From Oryzomonas japonica (lineage in GTDB: Bacteria; Desulfobacterota; Desulfuromonadia; Geobacterales; Pseudopelobacteraceae): a DNA stretch of 64,000 nt. The notes below the pieces were generated by a model. That model made no database searches. It saw only the letters and a program-made list of their open reading frames with translations, and had not been told where the DNA came from. Position 1 is the first letter of the stretch; each line of letters opens with the position of its first letter. Shown one piece after another: positions 52,329 to 61,700 of this stretch. The stretch lies in the NCBI RefSeq assembly GCF_008802365.1, contig NZ_VZQZ01000008.1, positions 86,594-150,593 of the forward strand, read 5' to 3'. The position numbers and the translations under genes were made by a program.

Positions 52329-54341
52329 ATGGACAACCGGATGCGGGTGGCAGCGTTGTGCATAGTGATGATTCTGCTTCCGCTTTCCAAAGCCTTTGCG
52401 GAGCCGCGCGGTTTGCTCCTCCTGGGGGATCTGCAGCAGTCATTGGGCGTGACGTACGATTACCGGGGGCGCCAGAGCAGCGTGAACAGCCAGGGCACCT
52501 ATACCGCATCGCATCAGCTGGAGGAAAAATACCACTTCGACATCGATTACGGTGTTCTGGACCGGAACTGGCTGAACGGTACCTTCAGCTCGGATGTCAG
52601 CCTCGAACAGCGTGAGTTCAACGACAGCGGCAACGCCAGTAAGACTGCCAGCACATCAAAGTACCAATACAATCTCACGGGGGTTGTGTTGAACAGGTCC
52701 CCCTACCCCATATCGTTTCACAGCCGGCGGGAATTGAGCACCGTACATGAGGCATACACCCCGGGGTATGACCTTGACACGAACAATAACGGCGTCAGGC
52801 TTAACCTCCTCAACAATTTTCTGACAACCAGCGTGAGCTATGAGAAGAACAGCACCGAAACCAGCGGTTTGACCCATGACAGCACAAACACCCAGGACGG
52901 CCTCAACCTTCAGGTGGCCAATCAGTTTCGGGATACCAGCACCACCCAGTTGAACGCCAACTATTACAGCGAACGGACCGATTTCAAGGATTCGACGCCC
53001 CAGTACACATCCAAAAACTATGACGTGGGGCTTATGAACTCCATCAATTTTGGCGGGAGGCAGAAACATTCCCTGGCGTCAACGTTGCAGTTTTCCGAAT
53101 CCCATGCCGCAGGAATCCCGTCCCGGCGGTTCGACTGGACGGAAAGCCTGCACCTTGTCCCCGGCAAGGCGCTGAAAATCGACATGACCTACTGGAATTC
53201 CAGCTCAAAAACCCTGAATTCCCGGGGGAGCTCGCAGATCGACAAATCCAATACCGGGAATATTGCGGTGACGCATCGGCTGTTCCAAAGCCTGGAAACC
53301 CGTTTGTTTGCCCGTTTCAGGCAAAGCGACTTTGCCACCGGCCAGGAAAATGTTTACGCCGGTTCCTTCGGCTTCACGTACTCAAAAATATTGCCGAAAA
53401 CAAGCACCATGCGGATCGGCTACAGCAGGGAGTACGGCATTACGGACCGCAAAGGCACGGAGTCGTTGAGTACGGTCCGTGACGAAAGCCATACAGTAGC
53501 GCTATACGGCGAGATCATCTCCCTGAATACGAGCGGCGCGGTAGACCCGCTCTCCATCAGCATCCGGAGCGCATCGATCAGCAGCCCGTTTCACACGCTA
53601 CCTTACAACGAAGGCCCGTTGGCTGATTACACGGTCGACACCCTGGGCCGGGTCACCATAACCCCCGGCAGCCAGATCCGCCCCGGCGACACCGTATTGA
53701 TATCATACGACGTTTTGCTCAATCCGAACGTGAAATACGCCACCACCACCCAGAATATCTTCAGCAGCCTCTCCCTGTTTTCCAATCGCTACCGCCTGTC
53801 CGGAAGCCTTTTTACCGTGGACCAGCAGCTTTTGTCGGGGAATGCCGATTCAGCTTCGCTTGCCAACCAGCGCACCGCGGTTGTCCGTCTTGAAACCGAC
53901 CGGGGCGACAACACCTTCAGCCTTGAATACGACAGTACGGAGCAGAGCAATATCACGTACTCCTATGTTGAGGGCACCTGGCGTTACAACCATCGTTTCC
54001 AGACGTTGACCTTGGGGCTGTACGCCCGGGACCGCTATGTCATGCATGACGCCGTGACCACGGCGAGCAGCCATAGCGCAGCCTATGCGGAGAATATTAT
54101 CGACACGGGGGCGACATACCAGCAGCCGCTTTTCCGGGTGGCCATGCTGGGGGTGACGCTCAACTACCTGAAAAGCACCGGGGGCATTTTGGAGCGTGAC
54201 CTGATCTATTTCAAGACGACACTGCGCGCGCGCTTCAACAAATTGCTGTTCAGCCTGACGTCCCAGGTAAATTGGAACATTACGGGATCAATGTCCACGC
54301 GTGACGATATTGTGCGCTTTGAACTGACGAGGTTTTTCTGA
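52329..54341 (+). CDS. Outer-membrane beta-barrel protein, large
   Basis: The 670-residue protein has a signal peptide ending KAFA and then many alternating amphipathic strands. It ends in RFELTRFF, with the terminal Phe expected of BAM substrates. One insert (DYTVDTLGRVTITPGSQI) is a small Ig-like turn seen in other barrel proteins. It is not obviously MtrB-like at the N-terminus, so it may be a different conduit barrel. The gene is packed between the pentaheme and NHL genes, with one-base gaps. Confidence 0.8.
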   Translation: MDNRMRVAALCIVMILLPLSKAFAEPRGLLLLGDLQQSLGVTYDYRGRQSSVNSQGTYTASHQLEEKYHFDIDYGVLDRNWLNGTFSSDVSLEQREFNDSGNASKTASTSKYQYNLTGVVLNRSPYPISFHSRRELSTVHEAYTPGYDLDTNNNGVRLNLLNNFLTTSVSYEKNSTETSGLTHDSTNTQDGLNLQVANQFRDTSTTQLNANYYSERTDFKDSTPQYTSKNYDVGLMNSINFGGRQKHSLASTLQFSESHAAGIPSRRFDWTESLHLVPGKALKIDMTYWNSSSKTLNSRGSSQIDKSNTGNIAVTHRLFQSLETRLFARFRQSDFATGQENVYAGSFGFTYSKILPKTSTMRIGYSREYGITDRKGTESLSTVRDESHTVALYGEIISLNTSGAVDPLSISIRSASISSPFHTLPYNEGPLADYTVDTLGRVTITPGSQIRPGDTVLISYDVLLNPNVKYATTTQNIFSSLSLFSNRYRLSGSLFTVDQQLLSGNADSASLANQRTAVVRLETDRGDNTFSLEYDSTEQSNITYSYVEGTWRYNHRFQTLTLGLYARDRYVMHDAVTTASSHSAAYAENIIDTGATYQQPLFRVAMLGVTLNYLKSTGGILERDLIYFKTTLRARFNKLLFSLTSQVNWNITGSMSTRDDIVRFELTRFF

Positions 54342-54342
54342 T

Positions 54343-55476
54343 ATGCGGAAACATCGAGATCTGCCGTGGCCGTCTCTCGGCCGCTTTGTGGGGGCGGCTT
54401 GTTGCGCCGCCGCGCTCGTCTGCATCATGTCGGCCTGTGCCACGCGCGGAACGCTCTATAGCGAACTCCCCCCCAACCCCTTGCAGTGGCCGCAAAAGGC
54501 GTACGGCCCGAGGGTCCAGTGGGTGAAGAGCATTGCCAACTACCATGAGGCCGGCATTACAAAAAGTTTCTGGAAAAGGGTCTGGGAGTTGGTGGCCGGC
54601 GAGGATACGCGGAGCATCGTCAGGCCGTACGGCATATTTTTCGACGACAAGGAGCGGCTATTCGTCGTGGATGTCGGTTCTGCGACCGTCCATGCCATCG
54701 ACATCGGCGCAGGGCTCTATACGATCATCGGGGATCAGGACGATTCGCCGTTGCGTTCGCCCATCGGCGTCACGGAGGATGATGGCGGCCACCTGTACAT
54801 AACCGACTCCGTGGTCCGCCAGATTTTCGTGTACGACATTGCCGGCAAGGCGCTGAAGCCTTTCACGACGAAAAAGCTGGGCCGGCCGACCGGCATTGCC
54901 TATAACCGGGTAAACGGGCTGCTCTATGTCTCCGATACGTCGGAGCACCAGATCGTGGTCTATGATTTGAGCGGCGCCGAACGGCAGCGCATCGGCTCTC
55001 CGGGCAATGAAGCGGGGCTGCTCAATTACCCGACCGACATCTCCGTTGATGCCAAAGGGCAGGTGTACGTCACCGATGCCTTGAATTACAAGATCAAGAT
55101 ATTTTCCCCCGAGGGGTATCTGGTAAGCCAGTTCGGCACTGCCGGGGACAGCGCGGGCGACCTGAATAAGCCCAAGGGGATCTCGGTGGATAGCGAAGGG
55201 CATATCTATGTCTGCGACGCACTCATGGATGCGGTCCAGGTCTTCGACGACACCGGCCGCCTGCTGCTCGTGTTCGGGGACACCGGCACCCGCAAGGGGG
55301 AATTCTGGATGCCGTCCGGCATCTATATCGACCGGCGCAACTATATCTTTGTCGCCGACACCTATAACAGGCGGGTCCAGATCTTCCGCTACATAAAGGA
55401 CGGCTTTTCGGACCAGGACGATGTGGAGGTCGAGGGTGACCCGTACTCCTCAAAAGAGCGGTTTCGGGAAAAGTGA
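54343..55476 (+). CDS. Second NHL-repeat beta-propeller lipoprotein
   Basis: The 377-residue lipoprotein (lipobox MSAC, Cys about 32) has six NHL repeats. Examples are YGIFFDDKERLFVVDVG, IGVTEDDGGHLYITDS, ISVDAKGQVYVTDA, PKGISVDSEGHIYVCDA and PSGIYIDRRNYIFVADTYN. It is a paralogue in architecture of the first NHL protein of the cluster. The gene begins one base after the barrel stop. Two propellers flanking a pentaheme/barrel pair suggests they act on both sides of the conduit. Confidence 0.85.
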   Translation: MRKHRDLPWPSLGRFVGAACCAAALVCIMSACATRGTLYSELPPNPLQWPQKAYGPRVQWVKSIANYHEAGITKSFWKRVWELVAGEDTRSIVRPYGIFFDDKERLFVVDVGSATVHAIDIGAGLYTIIGDQDDSPLRSPIGVTEDDGGHLYITDSVVRQIFVYDIAGKALKPFTTKKLGRPTGIAYNRVNGLLYVSDTSEHQIVVYDLSGAERQRIGSPGNEAGLLNYPTDISVDAKGQVYVTDALNYKIKIFSPEGYLVSQFGTAGDSAGDLNKPKGISVDSEGHIYVCDALMDAVQVFDDTGRLLLVFGDTGTRKGEFWMPSGIYIDRRNYIFVADTYNRRVQIFRYIKDGFSDQDDVEVEGDPYSSKERFREK

Positions 55477-55485
55477 GAGGTTACG

Positions 55486-57282
55486 ATGCGGCATAGCGGT
55501 GAAAAGCGCAGGAGCGGTTTGAGGGGTATCATTGCCGCGGGCATGGTGACGTGCCTCTGCCTGGCTCTCGGCAATAACGACGCCATCGGCAAGGGGAGCG
55601 TGGTGAACTCGCCCCACAACCTTTCCAGCAGCGGCGGGAGCGGCAAGCACGGCATCAAATCCACCGAGGAAGACCGGATCTGCATCTTCTGCCACACCCC
55701 CCACCACGCGTTGACGGCGGAGCCGCTCTGGAGCCGTGAACTGCCGCCCCAAGCGCAATACAAACCGTATGACTCCTCGTCCCTCAAGGCCCAGCCCAGG
55801 CCGGACAAGCCGACCGGCTCATCGCGGCTCTGCCTGAGCTGCCATGACGGCACCATTGCCCTTGGCCAATATGCCGGCAAGCTGGACATCAGCCTGTCCC
55901 AGAAAATGCCGTCCGATGCCGACCCGACCAGGAATTCCAACCTGACGACGGACCTGTCCGACGATCACCCCATATCGTTCGCCTATACCGACAGCCTGGC
56001 CCAGGAAAACGGCGAACTGAAGAGCCCGGTGAATCTGCCGCCGGAAATCAGGATCGACCGGGTGCTGAATTTTCAGTGCACCGCCTGTCACGATGCCCAC
56101 GACAACCAGTACGGGAATTTTCTCGTCATCGACAACAGCCAGCCCGGTTCCCCGCTCTGCACCGCCTGCCATGTCAAGAAAGGATGGGCGACCCCCAGCC
56201 GCTCCAGCCATAACGACACCACCACGATGCCCACGGGGTGCATGAGCTGCCATTATGTCCACAACGCCCCCGGCGCGGTCCGGCTCCTGAAAAGCGCCCG
56301 GGAGGAGGACAACTGCTACCTCTCCTGCCACAACTCGACCAGCACCACCTCGTCCAACGTCAAATCCGTTTTCGACTCCACGATCTACAAGCATCCGATC
56401 GAGGCGACCACCGGCGTCCATGACGAAACGGAAACCTTGCCCGCCACCTTCTACCATGTGGAGTGCGTGGATTGCCACAACTCCCACCAAGTCAACAGCC
56501 AGAATGCGCCCCTTGCCAACCCGCCCGCCATAGACGGCAGGTTGACCGGGGTGAACGGCATAGACAAGAACGGCGCCACGGTCGCCGCAGTACAGTACGA
56601 ATACGAAGTCTGCCTGAAATGCCACTCCGGCAGCAAGGCCTCCCAGTTCGCCGTAAGCGTCCCCCTGCCGAATCGCGTCATATCCGAACCGGACCAGCGC
56701 TTAAGCTTCAGTGTCAATAACCCCTCCTTCCACCCTGTCCTGGAGAACCGCCGCAGCCAGGGTGCGAGCCTGAGGGGGACGTACCAGACCGACATGATCA
56801 GGATCTACTGTTCCGACTGCCATAACAGCGACCAGAGCACCAAGGCAGGTTACAGCGGCCCGAACGGTCCCCACGGGTCGAGCTACTCCCATATCCTGAT
56901 CGCCCGCTACGAGGTGGACAGCTATCCTCTTCCCTATTCCGCCGCCAACTATGCCCTCTGTTTCCGTTGCCACGACGACGCGTATGTCCTGAGCACCAAC
57001 TCCGGATTCCCCAATCACAAATCCCACGTCAATCCCGATTCCGTACAGGACCCGCTCCATGTCGGGAAAGAGGTCCCCTGCTCCGTCTGCCACGATCCCC
57101 ACGGCGTCTCATCCAGCAAGGGGGCGACGGCAACCGGCAACAGCCATCTGATCAACTTCGACCTGCGTTTTACCGGATCGACGCCCATACCTTCCTATAC
57201 CACCACCACGGCACGCCACGGCAGTTGCACCGTCAGTTGTCATACCAGCGGATCGCCGGACGCCAAGACCCATAGCTATTAA
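55486..57282 (+). CDS. Large secreted multiheme cytochrome with OmcE-like N-terminal part
   Basis: The 598-residue protein has a signal peptide and ten CXXCH sites, plus two C-x3-CH candidates (CYLSCH and CTVSCH). The first four sites carry the order CIFCHTPHH, PLWSR, RLCLSCHDG, DLSDDHPISFAY, CTACHDAH and LCTACHVKK. This is the same order as in the tetraheme protein encoded downstream (57957). The rest has six more canonical sites with NHL-neighbour-type spacing. AGAGG precedes the ATG. It is the last gene of the cluster and is probably the extracellular exit of the conduit. Confidence 0.85.
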   Translation: MRHSGEKRRSGLRGIIAAGMVTCLCLALGNNDAIGKGSVVNSPHNLSSSGGSGKHGIKSTEEDRICIFCHTPHHALTAEPLWSRELPPQAQYKPYDSSSLKAQPRPDKPTGSSRLCLSCHDGTIALGQYAGKLDISLSQKMPSDADPTRNSNLTTDLSDDHPISFAYTDSLAQENGELKSPVNLPPEIRIDRVLNFQCTACHDAHDNQYGNFLVIDNSQPGSPLCTACHVKKGWATPSRSSHNDTTTMPTGCMSCHYVHNAPGAVRLLKSAREEDNCYLSCHNSTSTTSSNVKSVFDSTIYKHPIEATTGVHDETETLPATFYHVECVDCHNSHQVNSQNAPLANPPAIDGRLTGVNGIDKNGATVAAVQYEYEVCLKCHSGSKASQFAVSVPLPNRVISEPDQRLSFSVNNPSFHPVLENRRSQGASLRGTYQTDMIRIYCSDCHNSDQSTKAGYSGPNGPHGSSYSHILIARYEVDSYPLPYSAANYALCFRCHDDAYVLSTNSGFPNHKSHVNPDSVQDPLHVGKEVPCSVCHDPHGVSSSKGATATGNSHLINFDLRFTGSTPIPSYTTTTARHGSCTVSCHTSGSPDAKTHSY

Positions 57283-57956
57283 TTGTTGCGTTTCGTGGGC
57301 TCAAAGGCCGTTTTCGGGATACATGGCGTGAAACTTGCTGAATTTCTCACCGGGCTCTTTCCTTAACCATTGCTGGGCCGGCTCGTCAATGCTTCGGCAC
57401 CCCACTGCCGAAGCGCCATGGACAGGCCAACAACACATGAAAGGGGGCAGAGAGGCCTCCCGGCGCCGTTTTGGCCGGGGTTGATGTCACTGCTGAAAAA
57501 GCACACGATGGGCCCGGGGGGGTTCTCCCGGGCCCATTCGTCATTTGGGGCTCCGCGAGCGTAACCGGTTAAAAAACGGACCCAATCCGTGGAAACGCCA
57601 AACCACCATCCGGATTCAATCACCCCTGCCGCTGTCGTCTTCCCGTGATCCGCCGTCGCCATATCCAAAATCCTTGGTCAATATTCATATGATACCGTGA
57701 TGTTATACACATGGCCCGGCCCGTGTCGAGGGGGTAAGAAAGTGTGCCAAGACACTAAAACTAGGGTTGTTTTTGTGTGGCACCCATATTGCAAATCATG
57801 TCCGTGCCATCAGCGCCGTCCTTGTGGGGAAGGGCGAAAATGGTCTTGCCGGGGAGGGAAATCCCGTCCGGCGGGCGGAAAGGAGAGAGCCAGATTATTT
57901 CCAACGCACCAGCCCCTCAGGGGGCACAATTCAACCTTCGAAAAGGAGAAAGAAGA
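57283..57956 (+). other. Long intergenic region with hairpins and sigma-54 promoter
   Basis: This 674-base gap contains no convincing reading frame. It holds a hairpin GCTTCGGCA/TGCCGAAGC (57391-57414), a GC-rich hairpin ATGGGCCCGGG/CCCGGGCCCAT (57508-57537), an AGTGT-x6-ACACT repeat (57741-57756), the sigma-54 promoter and a GC-rich hairpin (57848-57872) in the leader. The remainder shows nothing I can name. The length leaves room for enhancer-binding sites or a small RNA. Confidence 0.6.
57778..57793 (+). promoter_or_regulatory. Sigma-54 (RpoN) -24/-12 promoter
   Basis: TGGCAC, five bases, TTGCA is a full match to the -24/-12 consensus. It lies 164 bases before the tetraheme start codon and would drive the tetraheme and 20-heme genes. 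Confidence 0.8.
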
Positions 57957-58739
57957 ATGAAGAAAATCTTGACCGTACTGTGTATCGGCGCCCTTGCAGC
58001 TCTCGGCGTCAACTCGGCCTTCGGTGGCTTGCTGCCCCAGTCGGGGGTCAACGGTTCGCTGCACGACATGAACTATTATGCAACGGCAAACGGCGGGAAC
58101 TCCCAGGTTGATAACCAGGACCGGGTATGCGCCTTCTGCCACACCCCTCACCATGCTCTCGAAGATTCTTCGGCCGACTATCTGCCCCTGTGGTCGCACC
58201 AGTTGACCAACCAGACCTTCAGCCCCTATCAGAGCGCCACTCTGAACGGCGCCATCATCGATCCCCTGGCCGGCCCGTCGCGCCTCTGCATGAGCTGCCA
58301 TGACGGCGTTATCGCCGTTGACCAGCACTACCAGTTCGGCGGCACCTACACGATTTCCGGCGACGGCTTCACCCAGAGGGCTGTCGGTACCGGCGGCGAC
58401 CTGACCAACGACCATCCGGTCGGCTTCAGCTACATCCAGGCACGTACTGATGACAACGGCGCAACCGGCAACAACATCGCCGATCCGTCTTCCCATTTCG
58501 CCACCGGCGTAACGGTCAGCACGACCAACAGCTACAACACGATTACCCGCGGCACCACCAACAAAACGATTCAGGACACCCTCTACAACGGGGCAATCAT
58601 GACCTGCGCCACCTGCCATGACGTCCACAACAAGGACAACGCAGTCAACGCCGTGGCGCATGACGGCAAACAGTACAACTACTTTGTCTATGCCCCGCAG
58701 AAGGATTCAGCTCTCTGCCTGTCCTGCCACATTAAATAA
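57957..58739 (+). CDS. Tetraheme cytochrome, OmcE-like candidate
   Basis: The 260-residue protein has a signal peptide (about 1-23) and four CXXCH sites: CAFCH, CMSCH, CATCH and CLSCH. The order CAFCHTPHH, LPLWSH, RLCMSCHDG, DLTNDHPVGFSY, MTCATCHDVH and ALCLSCH, and its overall size, match what I recall of OmcE-like proteins that polymerise into cytochrome nanowires. The start is ATG 57957, eight bases after AGGAG; the longer frame reaching into the leader was rejected. A sigma-54 promoter precedes it. The polymerising property is inference from family resemblance. Confidence 0.85.
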   Translation: MKKILTVLCIGALAALGVNSAFGGLLPQSGVNGSLHDMNYYATANGGNSQVDNQDRVCAFCHTPHHALEDSSADYLPLWSHQLTNQTFSPYQSATLNGAIIDPLAGPSRLCMSCHDGVIAVDQHYQFGGTYTISGDGFTQRAVGTGGDLTNDHPVGFSYIQARTDDNGATGNNIADPSSHFATGVTVSTTNSYNTITRGTTNKTIQDTLYNGAIMTCATCHDVHNKDNAVNAVAHDGKQYNYFVYAPQKDSALCLSCHIK

Positions 58740-58764
58740 CGACCGCTGCGAAAGGAGAAGCTAG

Positions 58765-61700
58765 ATGCTTAAAAGATGCATAATCATCTTGACTTTGTTG
58801 GTGGCCATGGTGCCGGCGATGGCAAACGCCTCGACGGCCTGGTGGCTGACCACAAAGCTCATTGCTACCGACTCGGCGGCTGGGGCCATGGTCGTTGACG
58901 GGACGGCGCTTGCGAAAATCAATACCGCCTACCTCAGCACCTATGCAGACGCCAAGGATGTTGCCGTTACGGTAACGCCCGCCGCTGGATTCGAAATCAA
59001 ACGTGTATACTTGAACGGTGCGTATGTTAAAGTTCCCAACGCAGCCGGAAGTACCTTCACGGTTGGTTCGTACTCCTATCCGGGGAACAATAACCAGAAC
59101 CTGCAGGTCACCCTCGGCACCAAGGCCTACGCCGTTGTTGCCGCCGGTGGGGCCGGCGGGACCGCCGGCGTCGTCAGCGCCGTGGACGCCTCCAGTGCAA
59201 CCATCGGACCTTACACCAAGGTTCCCTATGGCGGCACCAAGATTCTGAAATTCGCACCCAACAAAAAAGCCGACGGCACCTACGGCAACGTGACCCTGTC
59301 GTATTCGACCGGCTCGCAGCCGGCTAACGTCGTCGTGTCGGCCGCCGATGCGAAGAACGCCGTTACCGTCAGCATCAGCCCGGTTAACGCCGATCTGACC
59401 GTCACCGGCACTTTCACGTCGGTAACCGCCAACGCCGGCATAGCCCAAACCATCATTGGCCTTAACCAGACGATTACCCTCGACGGCTCTGCCAGCGCGG
59501 CCACCACTGGCAGCCTGGCATACACCTGGAGCGTAATTGCCAAGCCAGGCAAACAAGCAATAACGCTGGACCCGGTTGCTAAACCCACATTCACCGGCTA
59601 CTCGGCCGGCACCTACAAGTTCCAGCTCTCCGCCAGCAACGGTACGGACACCGCCCTGGCCTACACCACGGTGACGGTCGCCACGACCAAAACCGCTGCC
59701 GTGCAGAACCAGTGCGTAAACTGCCACAATGCGCTCTTTCCAGTCCAGAGCCAGGCAATTTACACCTCCTGGAGCGCTTCCAAGCACGCAACCAACCCCT
59801 ACAACGACTTTAAAACCGGCCTGTGCGCCACCTGCCACAAAGGTGCCGACACCGGCTCGCACCCCGGTGCAGCCATCAGTGCCACCTTTGATCAGACGAT
59901 CAACGGTGCCACCGTCAACCTGTGCGATAGCTGCCACAATCCGGCCGGCTCTCCTTACGCTCAGGGCGACCACTCCGGCAACTACAAGGCGTCCAACCAC
60001 TTCGCCCTCGGCAAAACCGAATTCCTGAACGGTTGCGCCACCTGTCACAAGGACCACGCCTTTGTGGCCACCGAGACGGACGGCAAGAGCGACACCTGCT
60101 TTAACTGCCACAAAGACCTGCGCGCCGTACTCGGTTCGTGGGCCAACTTCAGTATCTACACCTCGACTTCCTACACGGTGTTTAAAGCTCCCCACGGCGG
60201 CGGTTCGCCGGCCGGTGGTACTTGGTACGACGGTATCCCGGGTAAAGCCCAGTACATGGTCGGCGGCGCCGTCTGTACCGACTGCCACGGCCACAACAAC
60301 GCCATCAACGCCGACTATGCCGAAAGCGGCCACGGCGATGTTTCTGCCGCTCCGTTCTCCGGTACGGACCCGAACAACTTCGCCGAAGAGACAAACAACG
60401 GCACCGCTTCCAGCAGCAACTGCGGCCGTTGCCACAACACCTACGGCTTCCTGAAGTTTGCCAACCAGTCTTCCGGGATGGCCCGCTTGCGGCTGCCCAT
60501 ACCGGGCAACGCGAGCGAAGTTCAGCCGAACCAGGTCCTCATCTGCATCACCTGCCACAAGAATGCTGAAGGTACGCTGCGCAACGACGCTGCTATCTAT
60601 GCAACCGGTTACGTTGCCCAGTACGTTCCGCGCCCTAGAACCAGTGGTACTTCCATCGGCCAGGGCTACAACAAGGATATGGCAACCCCTGTCGCAACCG
60701 TCTACGAAAACTTCGGCGACAAGCAGAACTCCAACATGTGCGTTACCTGCCACAGCGGCCGCGCCAACGGCCAGCTCATCAAAAATGTGTTTGCCGGTGT
60801 TGGCGGGACCAACGTATGGAATGGTTATTCTTCCGTTCAGACCGGTCTTTATCAGCACGCAGCCAATGCCGTTCTGACGGTCAAAGGCCGCGGCGCCTAC
60901 GAATTCAGCAACTACAGCGCCCTCGGTCTGACCAGAAGCCACTGGAACATCGTGGGCGACGGCACCCAGGGCCCCTGCGTGGGCTGCCACTACACGTCAC
61001 CCAATTCCCACAACCTGAAACCGGTTGACTTCACCAACGGCAAGATCGTCTCCACGGTCTGCGTAACCTGCCACACCAACAGCTCCTTCGGCGATGTGCA
61101 GGCTGCCAAGGACGATTACACCGCCCTGGTGCAGACCCTCACCAACCTGATCAAGATCAACAACATGGCTTGGGGTGAGAGGGAAGAGCACGACATGAGC
61201 TTTATCCCGACCAAGCTCGGCCGTAGCGCTACAAAAGACTACACCGCCGCTCGCGGCGAACAGAACTACGGCGCATGGTTCAACTGGCAGCTCGCCACCG
61301 TGTACGACCCGGCTGCCTATCTCCATAACCCGGCCTACATCCGGAAAGTCCTCATGGACACCATCGACTACCTGGATGACGGCACAATCAACAGCTCCGT
61401 CACTCCCGCCCTGTTCAGCAATATGACCAGCAGCCGTTATAACGCTCCGTTGACGGCTACCCAGATTGCCCAGGACAACTACTTCCGCGTTGACGGCGGC
61501 TGTAACGTATGCCACAGCAAAACCATCGACCCGCTGTCCGGCAAGACCATCCTGCCTGAATACCTGGCCAGCGGCCATGCCAACAACGCCCATGGGCCTG
61601 CCTGCACCGGCTGCCATCTGCCGACCAGCGCTTCGGCAGTCCATCCCGACGGCACCACTGCCGACAACAGCATGCAGAAGATGTACACCGATGCCGGCCT

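Noticed and set aside
57370-57668. Small frames (64 and 101 codons) in the gap before the tetraheme gene
   Set aside because: They cross strong hairpins and lack ribosome sites, and their composition is unlike the neighbouring genes.
58732-60990. A 752-codon open frame on the minus strand opposite the 20-heme gene
   Set aside because: It is a shadow: the plus strand carries the CXXCH-rich protein with a signal peptide, good ribosome site and terminator, while the antisense frame lacks motifs and is caused by high GC codon bias.
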